Shown here one piece after another: positions 1-11,476 of a DNA stretch of 64,000 bases. A program made the translations under genes and the position numbers. The notes beneath the pieces were generated by a model. The model made no database searches. It was given only the letters and a program-made list of their open reading frames with translations, and was not told where the DNA came from. Each line of letters opens with the position of its first letter. Position 1 is the first letter of the stretch. Source of the stretch: Datisca glomerata (taxonomy: Eukaryota; Streptophyta; Magnoliopsida; Cucurbitales; Datiscaceae); NCBI GenBank assembly GCA_003255025.1, contig QANY01009387.1, forward strand, positions 310,001 through 374,000. The letters are read 5' to 3'.

Positions 1-1084
1 ATTTGAAAATATCAATCAAATTAATAAAACCAAACGCAAAACATTAAACTCTCAGGATTTATATACTATCAATAAAATATGATAAGTCATAAGGCAATAT
101 TCAATAGATACATCAGAAGAAAATAGGGGAAAAGAAAAAGAAATCCAAGATTTTTATGAATCTTACTGTACCAGCTGAAAAAAAATGTTTACTCTATCGG
201 CAAATGGTACAGTCTTTGGTCCCAATTTTAACTCTCCAACCCATGTTCTGAGTCCTTCTTACAACTGCCCTATTATGTGGCTGCCAATATGGCTGAAATT
301 ACCCAAATAAGAAGAGTTCAGAGATTGATAGTAAAGCAACTACAATATAATTGTTTGGGGCAATAACTGTCAATGCAACAATAATACATATAATTACATA
401 TATAGAAACTCTTTATATGATATATTACTATCATAAATTTGCAAATCATCCCCTTCTAATATGATTGTATCTTCATTAATATCATGATTTGATCATAACA
501 TGATCAACACTTGCATCATCATCATCGTAAACTCAAAACCCATTAAAAACAATCAAAAACATAAATGCAGAAATTAACCAAACTCACCAAAGAAAGCACC
601 AATAATATAAATTCAAATGGTTCCCATTGATATTGTTTCCAGCCAACCACCCCCCACTTGCTGTAACCTTTTTAGTAGCAGCGTTCATAATCTTCACTAG
701 AATCGAACTGCAAAAATACCTAAAGCCATTGAACTCCACAGAAAGCAAGTTGATATTGACTTAAGACCCTTTGGAGAGCGATTAACAGAATTAAAAGTCC
801 TAGTATAATTGTTTGCACCACTAATGCCCCTAGAGATCAGATATACAAATACCAAAAAAGAAATCAGTCTAATATTTACATTATCCAAGTAAAGAAATCA
901 ATCTAGATCTGATTTACTTATGGAGTTTGTACTTTATCTCATGCTACACATTATCCAAGAACATAAAGAGATCAATATACAAATACCACAAAAGAAATCA
1001 GTCTAGTCTATACATATATAAAAAGAACACGGTTAAAAGCAATAAGTAAATCAGATCAGGAATAACATTCGCTTTCATTAGATC
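1..1084. other. AT-rich stretch, no gene recognised
   Basis: I see no convincing gene. It lies downstream, in the minus direction, of the CACTA ORF remnant and may be the 3' part of that transposon. A short minus-strand reading near 170-260 (containing RTWVGELKLGPKTVPFADRV) looks protein-like, but it is too short and lacks supporting splice sites or neighbours, so I leave it uncalled. Confidence 0.4.
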
Positions 1085-1971
1085 TTAATTTGTGCCTAGA
1101 TTCAGCATCCTTTTGAAACAAAATACATGAATCCTCCTTGAGCTGACACTTTTCAAGAGCCTATATAAAAAAGTCATATAATCTATGCAAATGATACGGT
1201 CTAGCACGACAAGTTGGGCAAATCTGTAAATCGTCTTGAGATCCCGTGACATATCAACAGTCGAGACATTTTTCATAAATTTCTTCTTCTTCATCGATTT
1301 CTCCTAGATATACAAAAAAACATTTCATGCACAGTCCTTACAACTTACACATAACTAACATTAAATTATATATATTAAAGTATTACCATTTTTCTATTAA
1401 TTGGATGCTCAGGCCAAGCCACGTAGGATCCAACAACTTATCCTACAGTCAACAGTTCATTACCAACTGGAGTAGGTAGGGGTGCGTCAATTATTATGGC
1501 CGAATCAATAGAGACGCACATTCCCTTCTCCAACGGGGACTCCATCAATGCTTGCATCGGGTCCATTGAGTCAATTATCAGACCATGTGCAACAATACAC
1601 AAACAATTTACATAATTTTCCCTAAAGTAATCTAACACGTCCTTAATATATGTGCGCGTATTTAAAAAGAAACTTAATAATTAAACTATACATTTTCAAA
1701 AAAAATCATGGGGATAGGCATCACATCCTTCTGTTTGGAGCAACTTGCCTTACCTGATGGAGGTGTCTCTTTCTAAGTACTTTTAAATTTCTCTTCCAAC
1801 TCTTTGTATTTTTCTTTCTACATCAGTTTATCCTCATTCGTCTCCCTCAAATTTTTTCATATTCGATCTTAGAATTTTTTTTAAGAAGTTGAAAGTATGA
1901 TGTTGGATTAATAAAACTTCTACACCTCTGACTCTGCCTCCATGCGCAGGAGTGCCCAGAGCCAAGGTAAG
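1085..1971 (-). pseudogene. CACTA (En/Spm-like) transposon ORF remnant, Transposase_24/DUF8039 type
   Basis: Broken ORF of a plant CACTA transposon, read on the minus strand. Starting at the high-coordinate edge, the translation gives LALGTPAHGGRVRGV (about 1915-1971), the glycine/arginine block typical of the plant Transposase_24 family. A charged coiled-coil stretch follows (about 1780-1850, around KEKYKELEEKFKST) and then a segment at about 1390-1640 matching the DUF8039 pattern (NCLCIVAHGLI, APLPTPVGNELLTVG, GSYVAWPEHPINRKM). A glutamine codon after LLTVG has become TAA, and other stops and a frameshift separate the blocks. A further fragment at 1085-1294 (DLKTIYRFAQLVV) may be the next domain. 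The N-terminal part is missing because the LTR of element A begins at 1972. The family is confident from motif order; the exact limits are not. Confidence 0.72.
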
Positions 1972-3223
1972 TGTTTAGGAACTAAGGGGGTGTGACCGTG
2001 ACATCATGTGAGTGGCGATAAATGAAAAGTATAGCCTATGAACGTGAAGGTTGAAATCTGACAGGGTGAAGGATGAGCACTTTGAGCCAACCTATGGAAG
2101 GTGACAAAATGCTATTGGGAGTAGAAATTTAGAGAGATTTCTCTAAGTCTAATAAGTGAAAATATGAAGCTAAAGCCAAAAAAATTCCTTTTACAATCAA
2201 AGAAAATACCTCTATTTATAGAGAAGCTACCATGTGGGGTCCGCTCTAATTAATCCATTGACTAATTGGCAATGGACCCTATTGAGGTGTCAATGTCCAG
2301 TCATTGCTTATTATAACAATAACCACGTGGGCTAGGGTATTTATGGGGAGGAATCTCATGTACGATACAATTTGTATTGCGCCATGTGTCACGTACATTG
2401 ATATTGAATTTAGGAAGGAAGAACACAAAGAGTACCCCACATTGACAAGATGGGCGATGTTTATCTGGGACCCCTCTCGAGAGGTGTCCTAAAAACTGAA
2501 TCCCTTCCCGTGATTGGGAGGATGGCACATTCACGACCCTAAAAAAGGTCATACTAGTGAGGGGATATCCCTTCCAGTACAGCTAACCTTATCCAAATCC
2601 TATCAGACCACAACCCCTAAGATATGTTCCCAAACAAGAGACTCACTTAAGTCTTTGCCACTTGACTTAGTGGTTACAAGGATATGAATGATTACATAGA
2701 AATAATAAATAATACAATAAACACTTTGTGTCCATCGATCAGTGATGTGGATTCGATAATGATGTTGAAAAGTCAAAGATGACACGTAGCAGTAATACAT
2801 AGGAGCGACATGTACCACATCAAGGAGTCGAAGTCATAATGGTCAACCATCTTATACATTTATCCCTGTACAAGTTTGATGTAGAATATGGAACTTGTAC
2901 ACAATTTTTTCATACAACCGTTGACTGTAGCAAAAATAATGGAACTGCAATCTATTTGTATCTTTGTAATTTCCCTCGCCATGAAGGATATTTTGTTTTC
3001 TCCATCATGTATTGCAATTAAGCCCCCATTTTGTATTTTATTGTAATATTCTTGCATTGTTCAAACTGTCAATTTTGTCCATGATGTAATCTTAGAACTT
3101 CTTGAATTTTACACAACTACTATAAGGATGCAATATAAGTGATATGTGTCTTCTCAATATAAGATTGTACATTATAGATTCGTTAGAGATACAATCCCTC
3201 TGTCTCCAATAATCATTATTACA
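1972..3223 (-). repeat. 3' LTR of element A
   Basis: In element direction it starts TGTAATAATG at 3223, directly after a purine-rich tract, and ends CCTAAACA at 1972, giving the TG...CA ends expected of an LTR (1252 bp). Its last 860 bp or so align by eye to the LTR at 26755-27617 and its last 270 bp to 14791-15070. Short ORFs inside it on both strands are non-coding shadows. Only the left flank (CACTA ORF) is undisturbed target DNA. Confidence 0.8.
2209..2222 (-). promoter_or_regulatory. LTR promoter TATA box (element A 3' LTR)
   Basis: On the minus strand the sequence reads CTCTATAAATAGAGG, a textbook plant TATA element about 240 bp before the LTR end. The LTR of element B has AATAAATAGAGG at the same relative place (27354-27365). 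The 5' LTR of A is cut off right at this point. Confidence 0.6.
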
Positions 3224-3237
3224 TCCCACTCCTCTCT
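3224..3237 (-). other. Polypurine tract of element A
   Basis: On the minus strand this reads AGAGAGGAGTGGGA immediately before the TG of the 3' LTR. This is where plus-strand DNA synthesis is primed in LTR retrotransposons. It fixes the 3' LTR start at 3223 and shows that the PMD gene (3.5-7.6 kb) lies inside the element, between pol and the 3' LTR. Confidence 0.7.
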
Positions 3238-3479
3238 AAAATATGTCTACTTTCATGGGAAATGAGCCAAGGAACAAAACTCATTAGGTCCTAATGAACT
3301 AGGCCTTTTTTCGGCAAAATTCTATCATTAAGCCTTCAAATATGCGTTTTTCCTATTTTAGGAAAGATTTGTTTCATCCATAACTTTTGATAGAAAATTC
3401 ATATGATCGAACCATCAATTCCGCTGCGATCTAGACATCCGGTAGTCTATCCCCACGTCTTCAGTATAAAACTTGCATT

Positions 3480-3785
3480 TTGTTTTGAAAAAATACTCAT
3501 ATTTCACAGAGTACTGAATATCAGAAGATCACGTCATGAAAACCTGTAGTTTTTTGGAAACAATATCTATTTTCAGAATCTCCAATCTTTTGGCAATGTT
3601 TCCCTTTTTGATAAATTCAGTCTTTTGGAAACCTGCCAAACTATCAACCTGTCCCTTTGCAATAAATTTGGTAATGGGAAACCTGCCAAATATCCTATCA
3701 TTCTCCCCCCATATAAAAAGCACATGTGATGAGTAGAGTTTTTCATCTCACATCATTCAGAAGAATCACCAATGTTGGGTAAGGT
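3480..3785 (+). promoter_or_regulatory. Putative promoter and 5' UTR of the antisense PMD gene (element A)
   Basis: The stretch at 3540-3700 holds several imperfect copies of a motif around TTTTGGAAACCTG spaced about 36-60 bp apart. Then come ATATAAAAAG (TATA-like, 3711-3720) and a likely short 5' UTR exon ending at AAG|GTAAAA near 3786. The same order of repeats, a weaker TATA-like site and the same splice donor occur in element B (38790-39060, minus). An ATG at 3772 in A is not conserved in B, so I treat this exon as untranslated. The next exon starts after CTCCTTTTTAG at 4196. Confidence 0.45.
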
Positions 3786-4217
3786 AAAATTTCTTCTTCA
3801 TCATCCCTTTGTCATCTTGTCCAATATTTTATGTCATCAATGATATATATATTTAACCTGCCACTGTCATAGATTACCATCGTACAAGTGAAGCTCTGTT
3901 GGGGATCAATATCAACCGTTTAGGTGATTAGTCATTGTACAACAAAAATAACATTGTAAGAATGTGATGAAGCATCCGTTGCCCGGAGTATACAATAGTA
4001 TTGGCACAACTTCGGACGCCATTACATGAGACATGCAGCGGTGTCGAATGCCATTGCTGGAATATGCAAAGGCATCCACGCCTTTGCAAGTGGAAAATGA
4101 TTGCCACACCTTTACAATTGCAAAGGCTTAATATTTTCATTTTTTTATTTTTTTTGTAAATATATATTACTAGAATTTAACTTTTCTCCTTTTTAGGGCT
4201 GAATCTTGTTGAATCTC

Positions 4218-7200
4218 ATGGAAAACTTGCAAACCATTTTTACTGCTCCAAAATCTAACATGCCACCACTTGTTCCAAATAAACCTTAGAATGCCATGAA
4301 AGATGATGCTCTCCAAGTAATTCATGATATGGAAAAGACAACAAAAGAAAACACTTTTGTAGACTATGTATCATTACTTGAGCAAGAAACTAGAAACGTG
4401 GAATACATATTTGCAGACTCAATTCCCCTTTTTAGGCATGCACGAGGTGATTTTCTCATATCTCCAATTTTTATATGCAGTCACAGTAAGGCAGCGACCG
4501 GATGGCGTGAATGGGCAAACTATATTTTTTCAGTCCCTGAGTATGTTTCAGTTTTAAAGAAAACGCTCATATTTGAGGCGCTGATGGTCAGTTCACAACT
4601 TAGTATTCTTCGTGATCCTTCAACAATACAAACTTTGTTATTGCGTTGGAGTAGACAATCACGTACTTTCATCACTGCTTAGGGTGAATTTATACCTGCT
4701 CTCGAGGACGTATACTTTTTATTGCGCCTTACTTTCTTCGACAATCATAATGTTACAACGACTAAGCTCGATCCAGATGTAAAACTCTTGGTGGACATGT
4801 TACATGGTGGTCGTCCAAATCTAATAAGAAAATGTCAACAGGAAATGATATAAGTAAAAGAGCAAACTTTTCAGGATGGCTATGTTATTTCTCCAACGAC
4901 TTCAATGCGTCCAACAATGAAAGAGGAGAGCAGCATGGATCTCATCAAAGCTTAGACTTTGAAGATAAGAAAGTGGAATTAGTTGCTTTTATTGCATTAT
5001 GGTTGTCACGACACATTTTTCAAGTTAATACACCACATTTTTCTACCTGACACTAATCTGGCCACCAATATGAATACACGAGTATTCATCATCTCATTAG
5101 GAAGACCTGATGCAATAGTGGTTATATTATAGTTGTGCAACAATCATTTGTATTACCTCCTTGATCGAATCCACTATGACTTAGAGCGATCCCTGGGACG
5201 TTATGAGATTGCAACCTTTGTCGATAATGCATTCTTACAGATGTTTTGTGGGAGCATTACCTTTGGTGTGTGTCAGCAAGGTTCAAGATCTCACCCTTTC
5301 CAGAGATTGATTATACACATAGAGCATGGTCATGGAGCTCTGTAATAACTCCTAAAGCAGTCTACTTCTCAATGAGTATTGATAGATTGGGATACTTCAA
5401 ATCTCGTCCATACATATCAGAACTTTCTGGTTACATGTTGAAGAATCAGTGGCCTGCGTTTAATAAAGACATTTATCTTGGAATAGACGAGCAAGTAATG
5501 TCGTTTCAGTGGGAGGAACAACTCATGATATCCATTCTTACACCTTCAACACTTCATATCATAATCGAGCATGAAAAAGAGAAAGATGATAACTTTTTCT
5601 ACAGTACACGTTATCAATGCAACATGGTTGCTCATAAATTCAGTTTTGATAAAGGATTTCCACGAACAAGGGAAGCCAAGTTGGGTTTTCCGACAACATC
5701 CGCATTATCAAACTATACTTCGATCATCTCGCGCTCCTGCATTTTCTAGAGGCATGAAAAGTTATTGGAGAACCTTAGTAGGGAAATGGCGGTCTTTCAT
5801 TGACTCGGACTCTAGAACTCCAGTAGAAGTAATAATTTATAAGAATGATTTAACATTGCATCCTCCCACTAAAGAAGCATGAAAGTCATGAAAAAGAGGA
5901 GCCACTGAAGTTATATCAATGAAGCCTCGCATTAAAGCATCTCCCAACGACAAAGGTAAAGGAATATCCAAGGTTCATGTTACACATCCCCGCACCAAAG
6001 CAAAGTCTAAATCTAAGATTGATGGCATAACAATTTGTGAGCCTGTTGATACTTGTGAGACACATCTTTCAAGTACTATCAGTCCAAGATTTGGAGAAGT
6101 GGTTGAGGGTTTTAATGTAAGTTAGATAATTAAATTATCATGTAGCTTAGTTGAATGGCGCATTTTACAATAACATTTTCACTTTTGTTATGTGTGTTTT
6201 CTCAGGATTCACCACATTCTCAAAGTTGATCGGTGGTACTAACAAACATCATGGACAAGGACTTGAGCAAATCTCTATTCAAGTAGGCGATACTTCTACT
6301 ACAATGTCACCTCGTCCTAGGAGGATTGTATCACAGGTTAGTATTTTAATAACAAATATCATTCAACGTCACTCTATATTATGTTGTGTAGTAGCTTTTT
6401 ATGTTCTCCCTTTTTTCATTTAGGATCCAAACATAGAGAAGGTTCTTCAGCTTGAAATACTTAGCATATCCCCTTCATCCCTTAGACAAGATCAAATTAT
6501 TGAACATGTAAAAGATACACGTGATGAAGCAACACAAAAGATGTCGTCTGCTCGCTGTGGTGTAAGTTTCTTAAAAAAAACTATTCATATATTATTATTT
6601 ATGAACATATCAATGATATATGCTGCATGACTCTTCTGGGACAATGACTACAGAAACAACAATGGTAATCAATATTGAAGCATCTTGTCATGCTTCTATA
6701 GACGCTTGAATGTTGGATGAGTAAGCTCACCCAGTGATGAACCTAACGGTCATGGCAACACTCCATGATTCATCCATGGGCTTCTTATTCCCTAGGATAA
6801 TCTAGATGACCTTAATGATGTGTTGGATTCAGTACCTCTGATAGTGGACATCTTCAATTCTACTACTAGAGTACCATCGCCCTCTCATCGTAGTCAAGGC
6901 AAAGTATTGACAAGAGTCCAAATCCAAATTACGAGTGATGTTCATGAAGATGTAAATTATGTTTCTGGCTATGACATTCATTGTTCTTTCCAAGAGGATA
7001 TATCTCAATCCCAGACACTCATGCAAGATGAATCAGATGGTGACACTTCTGAAATAGACAATGATCATTATTTTTGGCATGATGTAGATAAGTTTAAGCT
7101 ACAAATTTCTGATGAGTTGCTTAAATTTGAAGACATGTCTGTTGATAAAGATCTTCACAGTTACCTTGTGAAAATTGAAGAAGCATATCCTCAGACAGGA

Positions 7201-7592
7201 TTGAAGCACGTGCATGGGTCTAGTTGGGGTGTGCATCCACGTTAGGCGAGCTCTTATACATGATAGATCGCTTCACCATTGAAAATAATAAAATAGAGCC
7301 ATTAGAGTTGTCTGTGTGAAAGTGTTTGAAAGCCCAAAAGATTGAACTAAGTTGGTTAAGGCCTTTCATTCGTGATTGTAGACGATTTCATAAATAGCTC
7401 TTACTGATAGAAAGTCTTAATGCTCTTCGACAACAACGTCAGTACCATGTTGCAGTCATAAAGGAGTCTTCTCAACGTATTCAATCTATTGATAAAGGAA
7501 TAAAAAAACATCAATCACTTGCATTAATTACAGCTATTATTGATCGTAATCCATCTGAAAGGATTACCGGAGATCCATTCACATCACTTTAA
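4218..7592 (+). pseudogene. Plant mobile domain (PMD, aminotransferase-like) gene, antisense cargo of element A
   Basis: Decayed multi-exon gene read opposite to its retrotransposon. The start ATG (4218) begins MENLQTIFTAPKS. The first part matches the PMD core: RWSRQSRTFIT, GEF.P.LEDVYFLLRL near 4640-4740, LHGGR near 4805, then VELVAFIALWLSRHIFQ near 4975-5025, the EhxAFLxxWLSRxxF signature of PMD proteins. Further on come a WEHY...RFKISPFP segment, an MSFQWEEQL block and NMVAHKFSFDKGFPRTR (about 5620-5675), comparable to the YxPhRVARQFGxDQ region. A basic tail (about 5920-6020) could be a nuclear signal. Likely introns are 6115-6206, 6338-6424 and 6561 to about 6636. The C-terminal exon is acidic (near 7020-7060) and ends ITGDPFTSL-stop. 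Defects: TGG to TAG stops at 4287 and 4680, a frameshift near 4820, a 95-bp inversion at 5053-5147 and a deletion near 5710. PMD proteins occur as host silencing factors (MAIN/MAIL family) and in transposons; the function of this copy is unknown. Confidence 0.8.
5053..5147. other. Micro-inversion inside the PMD gene of element A
   Basis: This roughly 95-bp segment reads on the plus strand almost as 37399-37495 also reads on the plus strand, although the rest of the two PMD genes lie on opposite strands. In B the segment, in gene direction, encodes GLPNEMMNTRVFAL and leads into LAPIFLDNLYYLFD, the expected PMD order. So the inversion occurred in A and removed part of the following sequence. 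Confidence 0.7.
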
Positions 7593-7919
7593 TTCATATG
7601 TTTTTTGCTTTATGTTGAATCTGCTTTGATGTTATTATATTTTTAACCATGTAGTTGGACATCTTTTATGCTTTCATCAACTAGTCTAATTACACATCTC
7701 TTTTTTATATGCATCTTCTCCTCTCCTTTTAAGATAGAGAAAGTAATAACATTAAAGAATAACATCTAGTAATGGCATCAAGTAATAACACATGATAGCA
7801 TGAAGGCATATATAGTGTGGTAGCATCATGTCATAATATGTGATAACGTCAAAGCCATAATACTGAATGATAATATTACATATCATATCAGCATACAAGC
7901 ATATTTTAAGATTAAAAAA

Positions 7920-8560
7920 ATATCCAGTCCAAACCTATACCTCATGATAATTTGTCATTACCACGGGCATGCTTGGCAAAGTAAAATACTCATTCTAAGT
8001 GATTGTGGCGGACAACTTAGAGATGAAAAAAGTTCAATCCCAGCCTACAACTCATGATATTATGTCGTTGCCATTGGCATACTAGGCGAAGTGAAATAAT
8101 CATTCTAAGTGACCTACGACATGCAACTTAGAGATGAGAAATGTCCAGTCCCAACCTACACCTCATGATAATTTATCATTACCACAGGCGTACATGGCGA
8201 AGTTAAATACTAATCCAAGTGACATACGACAAGAAACTTTGAGATGAGAAATGTCCAGTCCCAACCTACACCTCATGATAATTTGTCATTACCACGGGCG
8301 TACCTAACGAAGTGAAATATTCATTCCAAGTGACCTATACTAGGCAACTTAGAGATGAGAGACGTCCAATCCCAGCATACACCTCATGATAATTTGTCAT
8401 TACCACGGACATGCTTGGCGAAGTGAAATATTCATTCCAAATGACTTGTACCAGGCAACTTAGAGATGAGAAACGTCTAGTCACAGCATACACCGCATGA
8501 TAGTTTTTCACTACCATGGGTATATCTGGTGAAGTGACAAACACAATGCTAAACAATCAA
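7920..8560 (-). repeat. 110-111-bp tandem repeat array in the 3' region of element A
   Basis: The marker CTCATGAT recurs at 7941, 8051, 8162, 8272, 8383 and (as CGCATGAT) 8494, giving a 110-111 bp period and about six diverged copies. Each copy also carries AATTTGTCATTACCAC and CAACTTAGAGATGA. The reverse complement of the same unit makes the array at 34020-34600 in element B. It sits between integrase and the antisense gene. Tandem repeats in this place are common in Tat-lineage elements. The 330 bp between the array and the PMD stop codon is AT-rich and also shared with B. Confidence 0.9.
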
Positions 8561-8789
8561 TGACAAATATGTTTAGTGTTGCTTAATCATAAACATAATT
8601 TTTCATAAATCGAACAAAATTTCTGAAAAAATATTCTTTCATTTTATTAGGAGAGTGTTCTAAGAACTTTTAATGTAATTTTCATTCATCTAGAACAACT
8701 TCATTATAAGTGAACAAACTAAATAGAATTCCTCTAACTACGTTTGCAACAACAACAAAAGTCTTCATAAATGATTCTCTCTTAACGAA

Positions 8790-10330
8790 TGATACTTTTT
8801 GATAAATTTAAAGTTTATTAGGTGAAGACAAGGGTTGATGAGTCATTGGATTGGCCAAATGACAATATCTGCTCTCAAAGATGAAGACATTTTATAAGGC
8901 CCTTCCTATTTGGGCATAAATTTCTGAGCATGCACACCCCGCATGATATGATCAGACGCCTTTAATACCAGGTCTCATACACTGAATGTTAGAGGTCTTA
9001 CTATTTTTTCATATGCCTTCCCCATGTGTTCCTGATACATTTGAATATTTTCTCTTGTCTTATCTCTTCTTTCACCCATCGTCTTTAAGTCACCAAGTCG
9101 TGTAGAGTGCTCGACATTTGCCAAGGATGATAACCTTGCTGATGGTATAGTTACCTCTACTGAGATAACTGCTTCAAATCTGTATACTAGTGCGAAGGGG
9201 GTCGCTTATGTTGGTGATCACTTTGAAGTTTGATAGGCCCATAATCCAAGCGATAAGAGCTCATACCAAGTATTTTGTGCATCGTGGTTCATTTCGACTA
9301 AGTACCCAAAGCAAAGACTTGTTAGTAGCTTCAGCTTGACCATTACCCTTCGAGTAATAAGGTGTGGACCTGTCATGGCGAATATTATATGCTTCGAACA
9401 ACTGAGCTACAACCTTGCTTGTAAATGCAGTGTCATTGTCTGAGATGATACGTCTTGGTATATCAAAGCGACAAAATATGTATTCCTTGATGAAATTGTA
9501 CATTTGTTCCCCTATACCTTTCTTCAATGGTATAGCCTCTACCCATGTGGTGTAACATTCTGTAACCGTTAAGATCCATATGTTTTCTCTTGAAGATGGA
9601 GATATCGAACCAATGAAATCCAATGCCCAAGTATGAAAAGGCCATGGGACTTCAGTTGGATGTAAGGGCACTGATGTTGCACGAATGACATTTCCCAAAG
9701 TCTGATAGGCATTGAATTTTTGGGAAAATTCTAATGTATCTGCCTCCATTGTTGATTAGTAATTACCAATCCATAGAGATTCTTCATACAAACGTTTGTC
9801 GCCTTGGTGCTCTCCACATGCTCTGTTATGCACCATTGATACTTTTCTTGAAAAGTTCACCATTGATGAGAAAGAAAAGCGAGCTTCTCATTCGTACAGT
9901 AGCAGCATATGTCACATCTATAGGAAATATACGTCTTTCCCATATGTAATGTAAGTTTGCCTCCAATCTATAAAAACTTCCACTAAATTAATCCTTTAGA
10001 TCGAGGATCAAATGACATTTTGCACAATTCTTCTGTAGGCTCGTAGCGTTCGTACTTATACTTGGCCAATAGAATCTCATTCTCGGCAAACGTCAATGTA
10101 AAAGTGGTCCATCAATAGAACCAAAATCAACATGAAGGCGAGTAAGATGATGATGACCTTCTTCAATGTTTATACAACGTGATAGCACTCCATCCGAACA
10201 TCTAAAGAAAAAAATTTCGTTCAATGTCATGAAATGTTTCAGCTCTTTATTGAAAGTTGTATCTCCCTTAGATACTTACTCCATAATATCGCTTCTCCAA
10301 TCCTAATGTGATTATTCAATAACTCATTCG
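8790..10330 (-). pseudogene. Integrase region of element A pol
   Basis: Minus-strand translation gives a Ty3/gypsy integrase core: WPFHTWALDFIGSISPSSR near 9630, IISDNDTAFTSKVVAQLF near 9420 and NGQAEATNKSLL near 9320. These carry the first D, the second D and the E of the catalytic DDE triad, all present. The N-terminal zinc-binding part lies at about 9800-10330 and is badly broken. A C-terminal part follows to about 8790 with stops. The integrase would insert the cDNA copy of the element. As a pol domain it should be translated with RT and RNase H, which this copy cannot do because of stops and frameshifts. Confidence 0.82.
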
Positions 10331-10379
10331 AAAATTATAGTTGCAGATTTAACTGCTATCACAACGCTAGGAATAGGCT

Positions 10380-10830
10380 CAGTGAGTGGAAGCTTCGAAG
10401 CAAGCATAGCTAAGGCATCAACGTGGCAATTGTTAGATCTCAAAATGTGCTCAAAATACTAAACAGTCAAAAGCTTCACTTATTTTCTGAACTACACGAC
10501 GGTATTGGGCTAGAGCAGGTACTTTAATAGTAAAATCTCCTTTCACTTGGCTGATGATCAAATTGGAATCCCCATTGATTTTGAGAATGTTAGCACCCTT
10601 CTCTTTGGCATAACGCAATCCCAATAAAAGAGCTTCATACTCTACCTCATTGTTCGTATATGAGAATGTTAATTTATATGCAATTGAAAAAATATTACCA
10701 AGAGGATCTTCCAAAATAAGTCTGGTTCCACCGCTAGAATGAGTAGATGATCCATCAAATATAAGAGCCCATGACGCATAATCGCAAGCATTGACTTCTT
10801 ACAACTCATCGGGTATAGCCTCATTGATAG
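10380..10830 (-). pseudogene. Archaeal-type RNase H (aRNH) of element A
   Basis: The minus-strand ORF includes GNIFSIAYKLTFSYTNNEVEYEALLL..., then GANILKINGDSNLIISQVKGDF and, after a frame break, an NNCHVDALAMLAS stretch. These match the second RNase H that sits between the standard RNase H and the integrase in Tat-lineage elements, with the NNExEYEAL and xGDSxLIxxQV blocks. Upstream, about 10715-10780 reads as the SSGG/FDGSS start. This domain is the main lineage marker for element A. Confidence 0.8.
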
Positions 10831-11476
10831 GTTCTGGTTCCCCACTTGGAATCTGAGCCAATAAATCTGCTAAAGCTCGACTCTTCTGTGCTTTTGGAGT
10901 AGTTGGACTTATATCAAATTCACTCAATAACATTGTTCATCAAGTAAGCCTCCCATTTAGTGCGGGTCTGGATAAAAGAAAACAAATTGGATTAGACTTT
11001 GTCATCTTGTAATGACGAAACTTCTATGTAGCAAATATCAATGCTAAACAATACTTCTCATGGGATGAATATCACAACTCTGTTCCACATAAAACTCTGC
11101 TTAAATAATGGATCGGTCGTTCGACCCCTTCTCGTTCTTGTGCCAGCAAAGCTGCTATGGACTTGACAGTCGAAGTAATATAGAGAAACAAAGAAAAATC
11201 ATTACGTGGGGGAACCATGGTATTTGAACATAAGAATATGTGCTTTATAGCATCATATTTGCGTTGATGCTCATCTGTCCAGAAGAAATTACAATCTTGT
11301 TTCAGTAGTGGCTGTAAACCACTTACAGATTCAGCAAGGGCAGGAATAGGTATGAAACGACGTACATACGACACTTTTTCCATGAAGGCCTTTAACTCCT
11401 TTATTGAACGAGGAGGCGACATATCTCTAATGGCTTTTAGCTTTGATTGATCAATAACTATTCCTCGCCTATCCAC
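10830..11476 (-). pseudogene. Connection and RNase H domain of element A pol
   Basis: The ORF starts DRRGIVIDQSKLKAI and continues SIKELKAFMEKVSYVRRFIP, the RT thumb/connection region, then FFWTDEHQRKYDAI and LFLYITSTVKSIAALLAQE...ERPIHYLSR, the retroviral-type RNase H start. It stops at 11072 and the remainder (SNPICFLLSRPALNG..., SRALADLLAQ) continues out of frame to about 10830. Its role is to degrade the RNA strand during cDNA synthesis. The copy is inactive by frame breaks. Confidence 0.82.

Noticed and set aside
2301..3057. Several 60-83-codon ORFs on both strands.
   Set aside because: They lie in the 3' LTR of element A and are not conserved in the LTR of element B.
3772..3786. ATG at 3772 as start codon of the PMD gene.
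   Set aside because: The ATG is absent in element B at the same place and is followed at once by a splice-donor-like GTAAGG; the conserved start lies after the intron at 4218.
7920..8560. Regularly spaced repeats resembling a CRISPR array.
   Set aside because: The whole 111-bp unit is repeated with no unique spacers, the genome is a plant, and the array belongs to a retrotransposon.
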